NCBI RefSeq assembly: GCF_030317105.1
Contig: NZ_JASZYG010000010.1
Span: forward strand, 124,001-188,000
Length of the DNA: 64,000 bases
Source: Variovorax brevis
GTDB taxonomy: Bacteria > Pseudomonadota > Gammaproteobacteria > Burkholderiales > Burkholderiaceae_C
Reading direction: 5' to 3'
Position 1 is the first letter of the stretch, and each line of letters begins with the position of its first letter. Made by a program: the position numbers and the translations under genes. The notes beneath the pieces are model-generated. The model was not told the DNA's origin and did not search any database. It saw only the letters and a list, made by a program, of their open reading frames with translations. Below, piece after piece: positions 63,345 through 64,000 of the stretch.

Positions 63345-63944
63345 TCAGGCGTCGTTGAACCGCACCTCGCCCAGCAACAGGGCCCGGATGCGTCCGACTT
63401 CGTTGAAATGAACGACGTCGATCGGAAAGGCCGCGCCTTCCGACAAGGAGCCAAAGCGCTGGTCGACCACGCCCGTTTCGCCCAGTTGCGCCAGGCTCAG
63501 CCGCGGGTCGATTTCGCAGGACTTCACCAGCACAAGTCGCTCCGCATTCAGGCGATATGCGAGGTCCAGCGCAATGCTGTCCGACGTCACTTCCCAGTTC
63601 GACTGCGTGGTGGAGCGGGTGCGTTGAAGCTCGAAGGGCAACCAGATGGCCGCCTTGCCCTTGTGCAGTACGCGATGGATCTCGGCATTGGTGCGCGTCA
63701 GTTGCAGGGCCGGGTTCAGCCCGTGCACCAGGTAGGCGGTTTGCGCCATCGCCAGGATCGCCATGTTGTGCGCGCTCAAGTCACTGAAGCGCCAATGCGC
63801 CTGCGCGTTGCGCACTTCATCGGCAAAGCGTCCGCCGCCGCACACGACGATGACGCGGCCGCCACCGCATTCGGCCAGCAGGTCGAGCCAGACCGGCAGC
63901 ATCGGGTTGCTGTGCAGGCTGCCGCCGATCTTGACGATCCACAT
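63345..63944 (-). CDS. amino-acid-kinase-fold protein of H4MPT/methanofuran type (MfnE-like)
   Basis: 199 residues from the ATG at 63944: WIVKIGGSLHSNPML (N-terminal kinase loop), RVIVVCGGGRFADEVR, FSDLSAHNMAILAMAQTAYLV, WEVTSDSIALDLAYRL. This is the amino-acid-kinase fold of MfnE, [5-(aminomethyl)furan-3-yl]methyl phosphate kinase, and of its counterparts in methylotroph C1 clusters. Placed here with mfnB in the same window. It starts five bases behind the stop of an incoming gene, so a second C1 operon likely enters from the right. Confidence 0.7.
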   Translation of the reverse strand: MWIVKIGGSLHSNPMLPVWLDLLAECGGGRVIVVCGGGRFADEVRNAQAHWRFSDLSAHNMAILAMAQTAYLVHGLNPALQLTRTNAEIHRVLHKGKAAIWLPFELQRTRSTTQSNWEVTSDSIALDLAYRLNAERLVLVKSCEIDPRLSLAQLGETGVVDQRFGSLSEGAAFPIDVVHFNEVGRIRALLLGEVRFNDA

Positions 63945-63949
63945 GATGC

Positions 63950-64000
63950 TCAGGCGTCCATGTCCAGGAGCGCCGCCACGGCCACGCAGGGGGCGCATAC
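63950..64000 (-). CDS. 3' end of an unknown gene cut by the window edge
   Basis: Only 16 codons visible, ending ALLDMDA then TGA at 63950-63952, in the same direction as the MfnE-like gene and five bases before its ATG. In known H4MPT clusters a hydantoinase/oxoprolinase-type protein often precedes; too little is visible to name it. Confidence 0.35.
   Translation of the reverse strand, partial: VCAPCVAVAALLDMDA

Overview
The window is GC-rich, gene-dense DNA without tRNA, rRNA, insertion sequences, prophage or CRISPR. Gene content and intergenic repeat types suggest a beta-proteobacterium of the Burkholderiales, most like Comamonadaceae (Variovorax-type). That placement is inference from gene families: form IC RuBisCO with CbbX, bacterial tetrahydromethanopterin (H4MPT) C1 genes, CUT1 sugar ABC transporter, and acs-DUF485-actP-DUF294.

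Left end (1-5.8 kb): a Calvin-cycle operon on the minus strand (cbbL-cbbS-cbbX-cbbY-fbp, fbp running off the edge) with divergent cbbR. 5.9-10.6 kb: a HiPIP electron carrier and housekeeping or hypothetical genes (DUF924, apaH, HlyC/CorC membrane protein, thermonuclease-like). 10.7-20.7 kb: a sugar-acid island. Two different IlvD/EDD dehydratases (XylD-like and L-arabinonate-type) flank a D-erythronate-type dehydrogenase, a FadR-type GntR regulator and a complete CUT1 ABC transporter. 20.8-29.6 kb: DUF4287, a DUF3300 lipoprotein with an enormous Gln-rich tail, a metal-type ABC permease and binding protein without an ATPase, an outer-membrane barrel, a DUF2946-like protein and an S9 peptidase.

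29.7-44.0 kb: the H4MPT C1-transfer cluster. Enzymes of formaldehyde oxidation (fae, mtdB, mch) are mixed with cofactor-biosynthesis genes (beta-RFAP synthase, pterin carbinolamine dehydratase, dihydroneopterin aldolase, two ATP-grasp ligases, CitG-like protein, AfpA flavoprotein, DHPS-like DUF6513, DUF447, MfnB) and a sigma-54 activator. A further likely methanofuran gene (amino-acid-kinase fold, MfnE-like) lies at the extreme right end, 63.3-63.9 kb, suggesting that a second C1 cluster begins there. The formyltransferase/hydrolase (fhc) genes are not in the window. Together with RuBisCO this fits oxidising C1 units to CO2 and refixing CO2 by the Calvin cycle.

44.1-47.1 kb: a stress-type block (small membrane proteins, glycine-rich RRM protein, decayed GlsB-type gene, two Hsp20s). 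47.2-53.3 kb: carotenoid oxygenase translationally coupled to a Tat-leader alpha/beta hydrolase, a large wHTH-NTPase-TPR regulator and a divergent orphan LuxR-type regulator. 53.3-61.7 kb: DUF1488 pair, zinc alcohol dehydrogenase, and acetate activation/uptake (acs, DUF485, actP) with DUF294 and a DnaQ-like exonuclease. 61.7-63.2 kb: two tandem Crp/Fnr-type regulators.

No gene-free stretch exceeds 300 bases once the pseudogene at 45.6 kb is counted. The family calls are from sequence recognition; nothing was searched.
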